NCBI GenBank assembly: GCA_018063505.1
Contig: JAGPBF010000018.1
Location: 1 to 35,712, forward strand
Reading direction: 5' to 3'
Origin: Rhodoferax sp.
Lineage (GTDB): Bacteria > Pseudomonadota > Gammaproteobacteria > Burkholderiales > Burkholderiaceae_C
Length of the DNA stretch: 35,712 nt
Under the pieces are notes generated by a model. It worked only from the letters and a program-made list of their open reading frames with translations. It had not been told where the DNA came from and did no database searches. The position numbers and the translations under genes are program-made. This document shows, piece after piece, positions 16,295 to 25,904 of this stretch; positions within the stretch are counted from its first letter, which is position 1, and each line of letters opens with the position of its first letter.

Positions 16295-17731
16295 TCAGTC
16301 CATCTGCGTCACGAACTTGGTCACCAGGTAGCCATCGAACGTCTCGGTGCCGCCCTCGCTTCCGATGCCACTGTCCTTGACGCCGCCAAATGGCGCTTCC
16401 GGCAAGGCTTGGCCAAAATGGTTGATATTCACCATGCCGGCCTCGAGACCGTTCTGAATCCGCAGCGCATTGCGACTGGAGGTCGTGAAGGCATACGAGG
16501 ACAACCCATAAGGCAAGCTGTTGGCACGGCGAATCGCCTCGTCCAGGTCTTGGAACAGAACGCAGGCAGCGATAGGCCCGAACGGCTCGGCCTGCATGAT
16601 CCTGGCGTCCTCCGGCGGCGCGGCGAGGATGGTTGGCGCAAAGAAATTGCCTTGCGTACCGATGCGCTGACCACCGAGTTCGATCCGCGCGCCGCGTGCC
16701 GATGCATCCTCGACGAATTCGGTCATGGCGGTGACGCGCCGGGCATGGGCCAACGGGCCCATCGTGGTGCCCTCATCCAGGCCAGCACCAACCTTGATGC
16801 CACGACTCGCCTCCGTGAAGCGCGCCATGAACCGGTCCCAGATCTTTTCCTGGATATAGAAACGGGTCGGCGAGACGCAGACCTGGCCGGCATTGCTGAA
16901 TTTGAACGCGCTTAGCATGGACGCGGCACGCTCGACATCGGCGTCGTCACACACGATGACTGGTGAATGCCCACCCAGCTCCATCGTGATGCGTTTCATG
17001 TGGCTGCCGGCCAGAGCTGCCAGTTGCTTGCCAACCGGCACCGATCCGGTGAACGACACCTTGCGCACGATGGGCGATGCGATCAGGTACTCGGAGATTT
17101 CGTGCGGCACGCCCCACACCACGTTGAGCACACCGGGAGGCAGACCCGCTTCATGGAACAGCCGGGCAATGGCCACGACCGCGCTGGGCGAGTCCTCGGA
17201 GCCCTTGATGATGATGGTACAGCCGGCGCCAATGGCGGCGGCGATCTTGCGTATCGCCTGGTTATAGGGAAAGTTCCAAGGCGTGAACGCCGCGCACACG
17301 CCAATCGGCTCACGCAACACGAACTGGCGCACATTGGGCAGGCGCGGCGGAATCACCCGGCCATAAATGCGGCGGCATTCCTCGGCGTGCCAATCGCAAT
17401 GGTCGGCGCAACGCGTCACCTCACCGATGGCTTCGGCCAGCGGCTTGCCCTGGTCGAGCGTGATGTTGCGGCCGATCTCCTTGGCGCGGGCGCGGCTGAG
17501 TTCACCCACCTTGCGCAAAATTGCAGACTTGGCCAATGGCGATACCGAACGCCAGCTCTCGAAGGCCCGCTGGGCCGCCGCCAATGCGTTGTCCAGGTCG
17601 GCCCGCGTCGCGTGCGGCAAGCGGCCAACCACCGCGCCCGTGGCCGGGTCGAACACCTCTTGTTCGTGGCGTCCACCTCCGTGGACAAAGGCGCCATCGA
17701 TGTAAAGGGCTAACTCCTCATAACTGCTCAT
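16295..17731 (-). CDS. NAD(P)-dependent aldehyde dehydrogenase (semialdehyde dehydrogenase-like)
   Basis: A 478-residue enzyme of the ALDH superfamily, GabD-like in layout. Catalytic and cofactor residues are visible: Asn153 in [10 protein letters not shown], Lys176 in IIIKGSED (the usual KPSE motif has Gly for Pro here), Glu251 in MELGGHSP, nucleophile Cys285 in [11 protein letters not shown], and EPFGP for NAD binding. ATG 17731 is chosen because GGAG lies 8 nt upstream and the family start fits; an upstream start at 17779 is less likely. It would oxidise an (amino)aldehyde, such as the product of the adjacent aminotransferase, to the acid in the cytoplasm. The exact substrate cannot be read from sequence. 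Confidence 0.93.
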   Translation of the reverse strand: MSSYEELALYIDGAFVHGGGRHEQEVFDPATGAVVGRLPHATRADLDNALAAAQRAFESWRSVSPLAKSAILRKVGELSRARAKEIGRNITLDQGKPLAEAIGEVTRCADHCDWHAEECRRIYGRVIPPRLPNVRQFVLREPIGVCAAFTPWNFPYNQAIRKIAAAIGAGCTIIIKGSEDSPSAVVAIARLFHEAGLPPGVLNVVWGVPHEISEYLIASPIVRKVSFTGSVPVGKQLAALAGSHMKRITMELGGHSPVIVCDDADVERAASMLSAFKFSNAGQVCVSPTRFYIQEKIWDRFMARFTEASRGIKVGAGLDEGTTMGPLAHARRVTAMTEFVEDASARGARIELGGQRIGTQGNFFAPTILAAPPEDARIMQAEPFGPIAACVLFQDLDEAIRRANSLPYGLSSYAFTTSSRNALRIQNGLEAGMVNINHFGQALPEAPFGGVKDSGIGSEGGTETFDGYLVTKFVTQMD

Positions 17732-17837
17732 GGTGCTTCTCCGTGACGTGAAATGAAATAGCGGGAAAGTCCTGCGCACAGGCCGGAATGCGCAGTTGCG
17801 CGTCAGCTCGTCGTTGTGCGATCAGGTCGCAAACGGT

Positions 17838-19235
17838 TCACTGCGCTGCTCGATCGACGAGCTTATTGTCACGCGCATGCACCAGCGCGTCGTCGATCGC
17901 CCGCGCCAGCCCGTCGACCATATCGTCCAACTGCGCGCGCTCCGAAATCAGCGGTGGACACATCGCGATGCAGTTGCCGATCGCGCGCACGATGACGCCG
18001 TACTCCATGGCCCGCGCCTGAATCCAGGCTCCCATGGCAGCGGACGGCGGGAATGGCTTCTTGCCCGTCTTGTCCTGCACGATCTCGACCGCAGCCAGAA
18101 GGCCCATGCCACGCACCTGCCCAACCAGCGGATGCGTCTCGAGCGCGCTCAGACGCTCGAACATGTGGGGTGCAACCTGCTTGACATGTCCAACGATGTC
18201 GCGTTCACGATAGATATTCAGGGCTTCCAGCGCCACGGCTGCAGCGACCGGGTGTGCCGCGTACGTCAGGCCGTGCGCAAACACCCCGTGTTTTCGGCTC
18301 TGGGCCTTCATGACATCGTGGATGGCATCGGTGAGCAGCAAGCCCGATATCGGCTGGTAGGCACTGGACAGGCCCTTGGCAACCGTCATCATGTCGGGCT
18401 TGAGATGCAGGCTGTCGGAGCCGAACATTTCGCCAGTGCGTCCGAAGCCACAAATGACCTCGTCGACGATGAACAGGATGTCATATTTCTTGAGGACGGC
18501 CTGCACGGCTTCGAAATAGCCTGCCGGTGGCACGATGACGCCGCCCGAGCCATTGATCGGCTCGGCAATAAAGGCCGCAACCGTTTCTGGGCCCTCCTTG
18601 AGAATCATCTGCTCGAGATTGTTCACCACGCGTTTGGTGAAGTCGGACTCCGACTCGCCAGGCTGACCGAAGTGATAGTAGCTGGGGCAATCGGTATGCA
18701 GGATTCCGGCAATCGGCAGGTCGAAATCCAGATGCACGTGCGTCAAACCGGTCAGACTGCCGGACGCCACCGTGACGCCGTGGTAGCCCTGCAGGCGCGA
18801 GATGATCTTCTTCTTGTTCGGCCGCCCCAGTGCGTTGTTGTAGTACCAGACCAGCTTCACCGCTGCGTCGTTGGCCTCGGAGCCCGAGTTCGCAAACAGC
18901 ACATGGTTCAGGCCTTCAGGCGCCATCGCGGTTAGCGCTTTGGCCAGCGCGATGCCTGGCGGGTGCGATCGGTGGTTGAACATGTGATAGTAGGGCAGCG
19001 TGTTCAGCTGGTCGGTGGCGGCCTTCACCAGGCGCTGCTCCGAGAAGCCCAGCGACGCGCACCAAAGGCCGGACATGCCCTCAAAATAACGCTTGCCCTG
19101 CTCGTCGTAGACATAACATCCTTCGCCACGCGTGATGACAGTCGGCCCGCGCGTCGCATGCTGGTCCAGGTTGGAATAGGGGTGGACAACGTGGGCGACG
19201 TCCGTATGCCAGTTGGCGCTCTCAGTCTTGCTCAT
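17838..19235 (-). CDS. Class III PLP-dependent aminotransferase (omega-amine/omega-amino acid type)
   Basis: A 465-residue aminotransferase. The PLP site is intact: SGSEAND at 118-124, GYHG at 150-153, Asp258 in IVDEVICGFGRTG, and Schiff-base Lys287 in MTVAKGLSSAYQPIS. The opening (HVVHPYSNLDQH, then GLWCASLGF) resembles omega-amino acid:pyruvate and putrescine/polyamine:pyruvate aminotransferases (SpuC-like). It would convert a terminal amine to an aldehyde for the dehydrogenase encoded next, which lies 106 bp downstream. GABA, beta-alanine, taurine or putrescine derivatives all remain possible substrates. Confidence 0.93.
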   Translation of the reverse strand: MSKTESANWHTDVAHVVHPYSNLDQHATRGPTVITRGEGCYVYDEQGKRYFEGMSGLWCASLGFSEQRLVKAATDQLNTLPYYHMFNHRSHPPGIALAKALTAMAPEGLNHVLFANSGSEANDAAVKLVWYYNNALGRPNKKKIISRLQGYHGVTVASGSLTGLTHVHLDFDLPIAGILHTDCPSYYHFGQPGESESDFTKRVVNNLEQMILKEGPETVAAFIAEPINGSGGVIVPPAGYFEAVQAVLKKYDILFIVDEVICGFGRTGEMFGSDSLHLKPDMMTVAKGLSSAYQPISGLLLTDAIHDVMKAQSRKHGVFAHGLTYAAHPVAAAVALEALNIYRERDIVGHVKQVAPHMFERLSALETHPLVGQVRGMGLLAAVEIVQDKTGKKPFPPSAAMGAWIQARAMEYGVIVRAIGNCIAMCPPLISERAQLDDMVDGLARAIDDALVHARDNKLVDRAAQ

Positions 19236-19276
19236 GGGATTCCCTTGTCAGTAGCTTTTGAAGAAGAATGTGCACT

Positions 19277-20317
19277 TCAGGGCGTCGAAGCCCTGCGTAC
19301 ACGCAAAAATCCATCCAGGAACGCGTTGAGGTTGTCACCCAGCTTTTCGACCAGGTATCCACCTTCCTGGACCAGCACTACCGGCCCCGGGTAGGTGCCG
19401 ATGCGCTCGCCAGCGGCGCGGAAGCCCTCGGTGCTGACAGCCAGGTCGGACGATGGATCACCCTTGAACGGATCGAACCCGAGGGAGACAATCAGTGCGC
19501 CCGGCGCGAAATTTCCGATTGAGCGCATCCCCTCGTCGATCGCGCCCAGCCAGACCGGATCTTCGGACTTCAACGGCAGCGGCAGATTCAGGTTGTAGCC
19601 TGCTCCCTCGCCCTCGCCCCGCTCCTGCGCGTAACCCGCGTAAAAAGGGAACAACACGTTGGGGTCACCATGCACGGAGACGAAATGCACATCGGCCCGG
19701 TTATAGAAGATCGACTGCGTCCCGTTTCCATGATGGGTGTCGATGTCAATGATGGCGACGCGCCCGAGCTGGCTCGCGAGGTAGTTGGCGGCAATCGCGG
19801 TGTTGTTCAGGTAACAGAAGCCGCCGGCCTGGTCGCGGTAGGCGTGGTGGCCAGGCGGCCGGCACAAAGCGTATGCCTCTGGGGCGCCATCGAGCACGAG
19901 CTTGCAGGCTTCCAACGCGGTGTGGGCTGAGCCCACTGCCGCTTGCCATGTTCCCTCGGCCACCGGGCATGATCCACCGGACAAATAGAAGCCCACCTGA
20001 CCCTGGATGCTCTGCGGACGTGTGCGGGCGCTGTGATGGGCAAATGCATGCGCATGAATCAACGACGAAGCCTTCGGTACAGACTGCCAGCGTTCGAAGG
20101 CCGTCTCGAGGAAATCCAGGTAGCCCAAGTCATGTACCGCCGCAATCCAGCGCCGATCCCAACCTGTCGGCGACAACCGCTCGTGTCCATCGGCCAGCAA
20201 ACGGGTCAACAGGGCTTCGGCTCGCGCTGGCGACTCCAGGTTCGAAACGACGGTGCCACGCAAGACAATCTCCTGCGGCGCATGCAACTGGTGCAGTTGT
20301 GAAAACACGAACTTCAT
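19277..20317 (-). CDS. Acetylpolyamine amidohydrolase-like deacetylase (histone deacetylase family)
   Basis: A 346-residue zinc hydrolase of the arginase/deacetylase fold. Conserved residues: tandem His157-His158 in RPPGHHAYRD, zinc ligands Asp193 and His195 in DIDTHHGNGTQ, third ligand Asp282 in SLGFDPFKGDP, and transition-state Tyr321 in EGGYLVEK. These match the pattern of Mycoplana acetylpolyamine amidohydrolase, and the length fits. ATG 20317 has GGAGG seven bases upstream; the 74 codons before it in the open frame are unsupported. It would remove an acetyl group from a polyamine or similar amine. Lying directly before the aminotransferase, it probably supplies the free amine. Confidence 0.92.
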   Translation of the reverse strand: MKFVFSQLHQLHAPQEIVLRGTVVSNLESPARAEALLTRLLADGHERLSPTGWDRRWIAAVHDLGYLDFLETAFERWQSVPKASSLIHAHAFAHHSARTRPQSIQGQVGFYLSGGSCPVAEGTWQAAVGSAHTALEACKLVLDGAPEAYALCRPPGHHAYRDQAGGFCYLNNTAIAANYLASQLGRVAIIDIDTHHGNGTQSIFYNRADVHFVSVHGDPNVLFPFYAGYAQERGEGEGAGYNLNLPLPLKSEDPVWLGAIDEGMRSIGNFAPGALIVSLGFDPFKGDPSSDLAVSTEGFRAAGERIGTYPGPVVLVQEGGYLVEKLGDNLNAFLDGFLRVRRASTP

Positions 20318-20450
20318 TGAATACCCTCCGTCCAATGAACTGGAGCTTAGCCATGGCCACCTCAAAAGAATTGACCAGAGACGACAAAATGCACCCATCC
20401 GCGCTTCGATTACGGGCCCCTCGCACCCGACAGCCGAAGCCGACACGTAC

Positions 20451-21494
20451 TCAGGCCAGGGCCACGGCCTCCCGGCGAAAGGCTCTGGGCGATTGGCGCG
20501 CGTGATTTCGAAACGCGCGCGTAAAAGCACTGGTTTCACTGAAGCCGAGTCGCTGCGCGATGCTGGTCACCGAAAGTGCGTTGTCGGCCAATAACTCCCT
20601 GGCCTGTTCCATGCGCACTTGGGCGCGCAGGTCCAGAAAACCGATGCCGCGCTCTTTCAAGCGACGCTGCAACGTGCGCGGCGTGACACCAAAGTCCGCC
20701 GCAGCCTGCTCCAGTGTTCCTGCGATCCAGCGACGGCTCGCCTGCAGCATCCAGGCACGGATCGCGTCTTCCAGCACATCGGTGTCGCAACGGGTGCGCA
20801 GACCTCGCTCCAGTTCAGCACACAGGCGGGCATACGCATCGGCATTCGCGCCATGGATCCGGGTCGTCAGCACGGTTGCCGGAAATCGCAGCGCCGACTG
20901 GCGCTGTCCAAAGCGCACCCGCGTTTGAAAAAAATCACAGTACCGATGGGGTTCCGATGGACCCTGCATGGCGATGGAAACATCATCGAGCCGCCAGGCG
21001 TCTCCAGCTGCGGCCCGAAATCGCCGAAATACCTTGCCAAGCGTGTAGGCACAATCCTGCAGGCTGTTCGCGATACTCGGATCGTGAATTCGATACAGGA
21101 ATCGGGCATCGGTGCCCACTCTCTCCAGGCTGACCGATGTTCCTGTCTGGATCAAAGGGAAAAATCGAACCAGGTCTTCGATCGCCCGACCCACGGTGGG
21201 TGCATGGACCGCCAATGCCTTGAATATGCCGGTTTCATGTGGAGAATCGATGCGCGCCATGTCGAGCCCGAGGCAGCCGCTACCGCTTTGCTCCGCAGCC
21301 ATTTCCAGCATGTGCGCGAATTTCAGCAACGACGTTTCCCGTTTGCCGGTCTTGTCGAACCACGCGGGCATGAATCGGGACGGCGTGCTTACCTGCATGG
21401 GGGCATCTTGCCATCTTCGTTCCAGTAGTTGGCTGACGCGACGATGGGCATGCCAGACCACATCGGTACTGATGGCACTTGGGGCGAGTGGCAT
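20451..21494 (-). CDS. AraC-family transcriptional regulator
   Basis: A 347-residue regulator with an N-terminal ligand-binding domain of the OruR/arabinose-binding-like class (about 15-205) and a C-terminal AraC DNA-binding domain (about 245-340). The latter holds two helix-turn-helix motifs: TLEQAAADFGVTPRTLQRRL and LSVTSIAQRLGFSETSAFTR followed by AFRNHARQSPRAFR. ATG 21494 fits the domain start; no strong ribosome binding site is seen and the frame is open to 21614. It is upstream of and co-directional with the deacetylase, and so is the likely activator of the deacetylase-aminotransferase-dehydrogenase-transporter genes. It is divergent from the IclR gene, with 189 bp between them. Confidence 0.92.
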   Translation of the reverse strand: MPLAPSAISTDVVWHAHRRVSQLLERRWQDAPMQVSTPSRFMPAWFDKTGKRETSLLKFAHMLEMAAEQSGSGCLGLDMARIDSPHETGIFKALAVHAPTVGRAIEDLVRFFPLIQTGTSVSLERVGTDARFLYRIHDPSIANSLQDCAYTLGKVFRRFRAAAGDAWRLDDVSIAMQGPSEPHRYCDFFQTRVRFGQRQSALRFPATVLTTRIHGANADAYARLCAELERGLRTRCDTDVLEDAIRAWMLQASRRWIAGTLEQAAADFGVTPRTLQRRLKERGIGFLDLRAQVRMEQARELLADNALSVTSIAQRLGFSETSAFTRAFRNHARQSPRAFRREAVALA

Positions 21495-21516
21495 TGTCAC
21501 AGTGTGTGCTCCATTC

Positions 21517-21532
21517 TTCGGAATGCACCGAA
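21517..21532. promoter_or_regulatory. Inverted repeat in the AraC/IclR divergent region
   Basis: TTCGG, six bases, CCGAA: a perfect 5-bp dyad 23 bp upstream of the AraC-family start. CGAATAAG/GGAATAAG words recur nearby (21529-21536 and 21591-21598). It could be an operator for either divergent regulator; there is no further evidence. Confidence 0.3.
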
Positions 21533-21548
21533 TAAGCGTGTGAAGTTG

Positions 21549-21571
21549 ATGTTTCCGTATTGTGGAAATAT
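21549..21571. promoter_or_regulatory. Candidate IclR autoregulatory operator
   Basis: ATGTTTCC, seven bases, GGAAATAT: an 8-bp dyad with one mismatch, 113 bp before the IclR start in the divergent region. It shares the TTCY-N7-RGAA core and spacing with the palindrome at 31599-31619 in front of the CoA-transferase operon. IclR-family proteins bind such short palindromes and commonly autoregulate. Confidence 0.45.
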
Positions 21572-21683
21572 GATTGCACGATGGTAAAACGGAATAAGCC
21601 TGCCGGGAAGGCATGTCGGCGACAAGAAGATCGCGATCTTGGTCAACCCGACGTGCCTATTGCAACGGTGAAATATCGAACAT

Positions 21684-22448
21684 ATGAACAACACATTGCT
21701 AAAGGGATTCGACATCATCGAGTTGCTTGCGCAAAGCGATAAGCCCCTTGCGTTGACGGATATCGCCAATGCGCTCCATCTCGCCAAAAGCAATGTCCAT
21801 CGCTTGCTGCAGGCCCTTACAGAACGAAACTACATTGTTCGAATCCCCCCCAACGGCCGATACGTCGCCTCGATCAAACTGTGGGAATTGGGATCCGCAG
21901 TGCTCGCCAAGCTCGATCTCAAACGGCATGCACAGGATGTGATGGACCACCTGCTCACGCAGACAGGGGAAACTGTCCACCTGTCGGTACTCGACGGCGA
22001 CGAGGTCGTTTACGTGCATAAGCTTGACAGTCCCAATCCGGTACGCTCCTACACACAGATCGGAGGCCGGGCTCTTTCACATTGCGTCGCGACGGGAAAG
22101 GCCATGTTGGCGTATCGCCCGCCGGCGGCACTCGAGCGCAGGGCGCTGTTGCTGCATCCTCGAACGGACGCAACGATTACGGATCCGAAGCAATTTCTGC
22201 TTGAGATGAATCGGATCCGGAAACAGGGTTTCGCCGTCAATCGTGGCGAGTGGAATGCGAACGTCGCAGGGATCGCGGCCCCCGTCACCGATGCGCGCGG
22301 CGAGGTCATTGCCGCAATTGGACTGTCCGGGCCCAAGGACCGTTTCAAGCCGGCGCGGTTGAAGCGGTTCGCACTGCTGATTATTGACGCCGGGCAGCAG
22401 GTTTCCCAAAGACTGGGCGGCCACCTGCCGACGGCTGTCTGGCGATGA
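21684..22448 (+). CDS. IclR-family transcriptional regulator
   Basis: A 254-residue regulator. The N-terminal winged helix-turn-helix (about 5-65) includes LALTDIANALHLAKSNVHRLLQAL and the wing residues around RIPPNGRYVAS. The C-terminal effector domain (about 75-248) carries GETVHLSVLDGDEVVYV, the GRALSHCVATGKAMLAY segment and AGIAAPV...IAAIGLSGP, standard IclR landmarks. It runs convergent with the molybdoenzyme gene 40 bp downstream and divergent from the AraC gene. A shared palindrome suggests that it controls the CoA-transferase operon as well as itself; the effector would then be a small acid or its CoA-pathway intermediate. Confidence 0.94.
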   Translation: MNNTLLKGFDIIELLAQSDKPLALTDIANALHLAKSNVHRLLQALTERNYIVRIPPNGRYVASIKLWELGSAVLAKLDLKRHAQDVMDHLLTQTGETVHLSVLDGDEVVYVHKLDSPNPVRSYTQIGGRALSHCVATGKAMLAYRPPAALERRALLLHPRTDATITDPKQFLLEMNRIRKQGFAVNRGEWNANVAGIAAPVTDARGEVIAAIGLSGPKDRFKPARLKRFALLIIDAGQQVSQRLGGHLPTAVWR

Positions 22449-22488
22449 AGCAGTCCTTGGCGCAACCGGCAGCAGACCGCGGCATGCT

Positions 22489-24840
22489 TCATCCGGCCAC
22501 AAAGGTCGGGAGATCGAAGGCCGTGAGTTCGGGCACTGCGTGCTCGAACCGCTCGACCTCGACCAGGCACGTCTGGGCCATGCAGCCTTGAGACAGGCTT
22601 GACGCACCAACGTCGAGCGTCAGCACATTCGGGTTGCCATGTTTTTCAAGGCTATCGGCCGTGTGCCACGATTGCGGGTCGAACCAGGCCCCTGTCGATA
22701 ACTTGACGACCCCCGGCCGCAACCGGTCCGAGACGCGGGCAGCAGCCAGACACGCGCCGCGCGAATTGTGTACCCGAACCAGGTCGCCGTCGGCAATGCC
22801 GCGCGCCTGTGCATCCTGCGGGTTGAGCACGATGGGCTCGCGCCCATTGATCTTGTTGTCGCGGCTGTAGGCGGCGTGATCGAACTGGCTGTGCAGCTTC
22901 GTGAACGGCTGATCGGACAACAAGTGCAGCGGGAAGGACTGCGCCTTCGTGCTGCCCAGCCATTCAACCGGTTCATACCACTGCGCATGACCGGCACAGT
23001 CGTCATAGTTGAACCCCGCAATCGTCTCGCTGTACAACTCGATCCGGCCCGACGGCGTCGCAAGCCGATGCGCCTGCGGATCGGCGCGAAACTTCTCGAG
23101 CATGACGACCGGACTCGGTATCGGCGCAAGGTCCACCAGACCGTGCTCCCAGAAATCATCGAACGGCGGGAGCACCACACCGACGTGATCCGCGCGGGCG
23201 CGGCTCTGCGTATACATCTCCCGCAGCCACTGGTGCGACGTCCGCCCTTCCGTATAGACCTCCCCCGCACCCAGGCGTGTTGCCAGATCGGCAAAGATGT
23301 CGTAATCGTCGCGCGCCATGGCAAGCGGATCGATGGCACGTTTCATCGCAACCATGAATCGCTCGCGGGTCGAATAGCCGATGTCATCGCGTTCGAGCAT
23401 CGTGGTGGCCGGAAGCACCACGTCGGCCATCTTGGCGGTCGCGGTCCAGAATTGCTCGTGCACGATGACGGCGCCAGGCTTGCGCCAGGCACGCGTCATC
23501 CGGTTCAGATCCTGGTGGTGGTGAAACGGATTGCCTCCCGCCCAATACACCAGTTCAATGTCTGGGTACTGGTGCGTCTTGCCGTTGTAGGTGAAATCGC
23601 CGCCGGGGTTCTCGAGCATGTCGACAAAACGCGCCACGGGAATGAAGGCACTCACCTTGTTTTGGCCCTGGGGCAGCGTAGGTCCCGGGAACCGTGCCAC
23701 GGCGTTTCCCATCATGTTGGTGGCGCCATAACCGACGCCAAAACCACCGCCGGGCAAGCCGATCTGTCCCAACATCGCGGCCAGGGTCACCACCATCCAA
23801 TAGGGCTGCTCGCCATGGTGCGCACGCTGCAGCGACCACGCGACCGTCAGCATTGTGCGCGACGAGGCCATTTCACGCGCCAGCGTCGCAATACGTTCGG
23901 CCGGCACGCCCGTGTGCGCTTCAGCCCATTGCGGCGTCTTAGGCTGGCCATCGGTGTCCCCGAGCAGATACGGCACCACGCGTTCGAATCCGACGCAATA
24001 CCGCTCCAGAAAGACCTTGTCATGCAGGCCCTCTGTGTACAGCACATACGCCAGTGCGAGCAGCAATGCGGTATCGCTGCTGGGACGCACGGGAATCCAT
24101 TCGTGTTCCGCACCCGTTTCGAGGTCTGCCGCATCCGGGCTGATGTTGACAAAACGAACGCCGGCCTGCTGCATCTGCGCCAGGGAACGGCGAACATTGT
24201 GTTCGCCCGGCCCGCCGGCACTGACCTGTGCGTTCTTGCGTGGCACGCCGCCCAACGCGACAAACAACTCGCAATGCTGCTCCAGCACATCCCAGCTGGT
24301 GTGCTCGGCCATCAACTCCTCCATGGGCGCCACGACGTGCGGCATCAATACGCGGGCCGCACCCAGGCTGTAGGAATCGTTATGGCGCACATAGCCGCCG
24401 ACCGCGTTCAGGAACCGATGGACCTGGCTCTGCGCATGATGAAATCGCCCGGCGCTCGACCAGCCGTACGAACCACCAAACACCGACGCGTTGCCGTGCG
24501 TGCGAACAACCTGCCCAATGGTGTCAGCGACGAGGTCGAGCGCCTCCTCCCAGGACACCTCGACAAAAGCTTCCTGCCCCCGCAAGTCCGCCGCACCTTC
24601 CTGCGCGCCGATCGGCTGTGTCGGCGCGGCGCCACCCGCACGCCTGGCGCGTTGGGCCTGCAGCCAACTGCGGCGGACCGACGGCGCTCGAACGCGCAAT
24701 GGGCCCTTGATCGCGTCGAGCATGGACAGTCCGATCGGGGAAGGATCGGGGTCGCGGTCGAAGGCCTTCAGGCCCACTGTCTCGCCGCCCTCGTGAACGA
24801 CTTCGTAAATTCCCCAATGGGTTGCCGTGAACGATTTCAT
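22489..24840 (-). CDS. Molybdopterin oxidoreductase, DMSO/TMAO/biotin-sulfoxide reductase family
   Basis: A 783-residue molybdenum enzyme. The start reads MKSFTATHWGIYEV, typical of the BisC/TorA/DorA group, with no N-terminal Cys cluster, so no iron-sulfur cluster. The segment GGSYGWSSAGRFHHAQS (122-138) aligns with the SYGWxSxG motif that supplies the serine Mo ligand; Ser129 is the likely one. Cofactor-binding landmarks include YWAGGNPFHHHQDLNR, VVLPATTMLERDD and the C-terminal KLSTGAWFDP. There is no twin-arginine leader, so it should be cytoplasmic like BisC. ATG 24840 has AGGAG eight bases upstream. As last gene of the operon with a thiol dioxygenase, it may reduce a sulfoxide intermediate. 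Confidence 0.92.
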   Translation of the reverse strand: MKSFTATHWGIYEVVHEGGETVGLKAFDRDPDPSPIGLSMLDAIKGPLRVRAPSVRRSWLQAQRARRAGGAAPTQPIGAQEGAADLRGQEAFVEVSWEEALDLVADTIGQVVRTHGNASVFGGSYGWSSAGRFHHAQSQVHRFLNAVGGYVRHNDSYSLGAARVLMPHVVAPMEELMAEHTSWDVLEQHCELFVALGGVPRKNAQVSAGGPGEHNVRRSLAQMQQAGVRFVNISPDAADLETGAEHEWIPVRPSSDTALLLALAYVLYTEGLHDKVFLERYCVGFERVVPYLLGDTDGQPKTPQWAEAHTGVPAERIATLAREMASSRTMLTVAWSLQRAHHGEQPYWMVVTLAAMLGQIGLPGGGFGVGYGATNMMGNAVARFPGPTLPQGQNKVSAFIPVARFVDMLENPGGDFTYNGKTHQYPDIELVYWAGGNPFHHHQDLNRMTRAWRKPGAVIVHEQFWTATAKMADVVLPATTMLERDDIGYSTRERFMVAMKRAIDPLAMARDDYDIFADLATRLGAGEVYTEGRTSHQWLREMYTQSRARADHVGVVLPPFDDFWEHGLVDLAPIPSPVVMLEKFRADPQAHRLATPSGRIELYSETIAGFNYDDCAGHAQWYEPVEWLGSTKAQSFPLHLLSDQPFTKLHSQFDHAAYSRDNKINGREPIVLNPQDAQARGIADGDLVRVHNSRGACLAAARVSDRLRPGVVKLSTGAWFDPQSWHTADSLEKHGNPNVLTLDVGASSLSQGCMAQTCLVEVERFEHAVPELTAFDLPTFVAG

Positions 24841-24881
24841 TTCAATTTCTCCTTGAGAGCTGCAGCGAAGAGAACAGGCTT

Positions 24882-25853
24882 TCAATCCACGTGAATATTG
24901 GCGGTCTTGATCAGGTCCTTGAAGAAGTCGCTATCGCGTTTGACCTGATCGGCAAAGGCTGCGGGACCGGAAAAGTCAGCATACTGGCTGACCTTGAGCA
25001 AGGTAGCGCGGGTATCGTCGGCCTTGAGGACTTTCTCGATCTCGGCCGCCATGCGGTCCACGATGGCCTTCGGTGTTCCTTTCGGGGCAAACATGCCGAA
25101 CCAGCTGCGTGTATCGACATCGAAGCCCTGCTCCTGCACCGTCGGGACATTGGGCAACTCGGGATGGCGTTTGGCACTCATGACGCCGATCGCCTTGACC
25201 TTGCCGGCCTTGACCTGGGTCAGGCTCACAGGATCGAAAATCATGTCGATTCGACCGCCGATCAGGTCCGTCAATGCGTCGGCGGAACCTTTGTAGGGCA
25301 CATGCAGCAAAGTGATTCCGGCCTTGAGCGCTACCATTTCTCCGGCCAGGTGGGTCGCGGTGGCCAATCCGGCCGAGCCAAAGGTATATTTTCCGGGCGC
25401 CTTGCGCGCCGCAGCGGCCAGATCGGTGATGCTGTTGAAAGGCGCATCGATGCGCGCGGTCGCAATGGAATAACTTCCCGTCATCTTGGCAACTGGAATG
25501 AAATCGTTGAACGGATCGTAGGGCAGCTTGCGCAGATGGCCGGTAATGGCAAACACCGCAGTGGGCGCGACCAGAAAGGTATAGCCATCGCCCTCGGCGC
25601 GTGATGCGGCCTCGGCACCGATGGTTCCACCCGCGCCGCCCTTGTTCTCCGCCACGACGGCCTGTCCCAGCGCGCGCTCAAGCTTCTGGGCAATGAAGCG
25701 CCCAATGGCATCGGAGTTTCCGCCCGCGGGATACGGCACGATCAGGCGTACCGGCTTGTTTGGCCAGGCGTCTTGCGCCATGGCGACGGGGGCGACCAGT
25801 AGCGGCACGAAGGCGATGAGCGGCAACAGGACGCGTCGAAGGAATTCTTTCAT
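24882..25853 (-). CDS. Tripartite tricarboxylate transporter substrate-binding protein (Bug family)
   Basis: A 323-residue periplasmic binding protein of the TctC/Bug family. The N-terminus is a signal peptide ending near APVAMA-QD, then WPNKPVRLIVPYPAGGNSDAIGR, the classical Bug opening. VVAENKGGAGGTIGAEAASRA and the HVPYKGSADALTDLIGGRIDMIFD ligand region follow. ATG 25853 has AGGAG seven bases upstream. No TctA/TctB membrane partners lie in the window, as is usual for the many orphan Bug proteins of Burkholderiales. Its operon position suggests a carboxylate ligand related to the pathway. Confidence 0.95.
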   Translation of the reverse strand: MKEFLRRVLLPLIAFVPLLVAPVAMAQDAWPNKPVRLIVPYPAGGNSDAIGRFIAQKLERALGQAVVAENKGGAGGTIGAEAASRAEGDGYTFLVAPTAVFAITGHLRKLPYDPFNDFIPVAKMTGSYSIATARIDAPFNSITDLAAAARKAPGKYTFGSAGLATATHLAGEMVALKAGITLLHVPYKGSADALTDLIGGRIDMIFDPVSLTQVKAGKVKAIGVMSAKRHPELPNVPTVQEQGFDVDTRSWFGMFAPKGTPKAIVDRMAAEIEKVLKADDTRATLLKVSQYADFSGPAAFADQVKRDSDFFKDLIKTANIHVD

Positions 25854-25904
25854 CGGTATCTCCTTGATGAATTGCAATATGGGCTTACTTGGGCGAGTCT
25901 GCAA

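Noticed and set aside
22768..24894. A 708-codon plus-strand open frame
   Set aside because: It is antisense to the molybdopterin oxidoreductase and has shadow-frame composition with no family resemblance.
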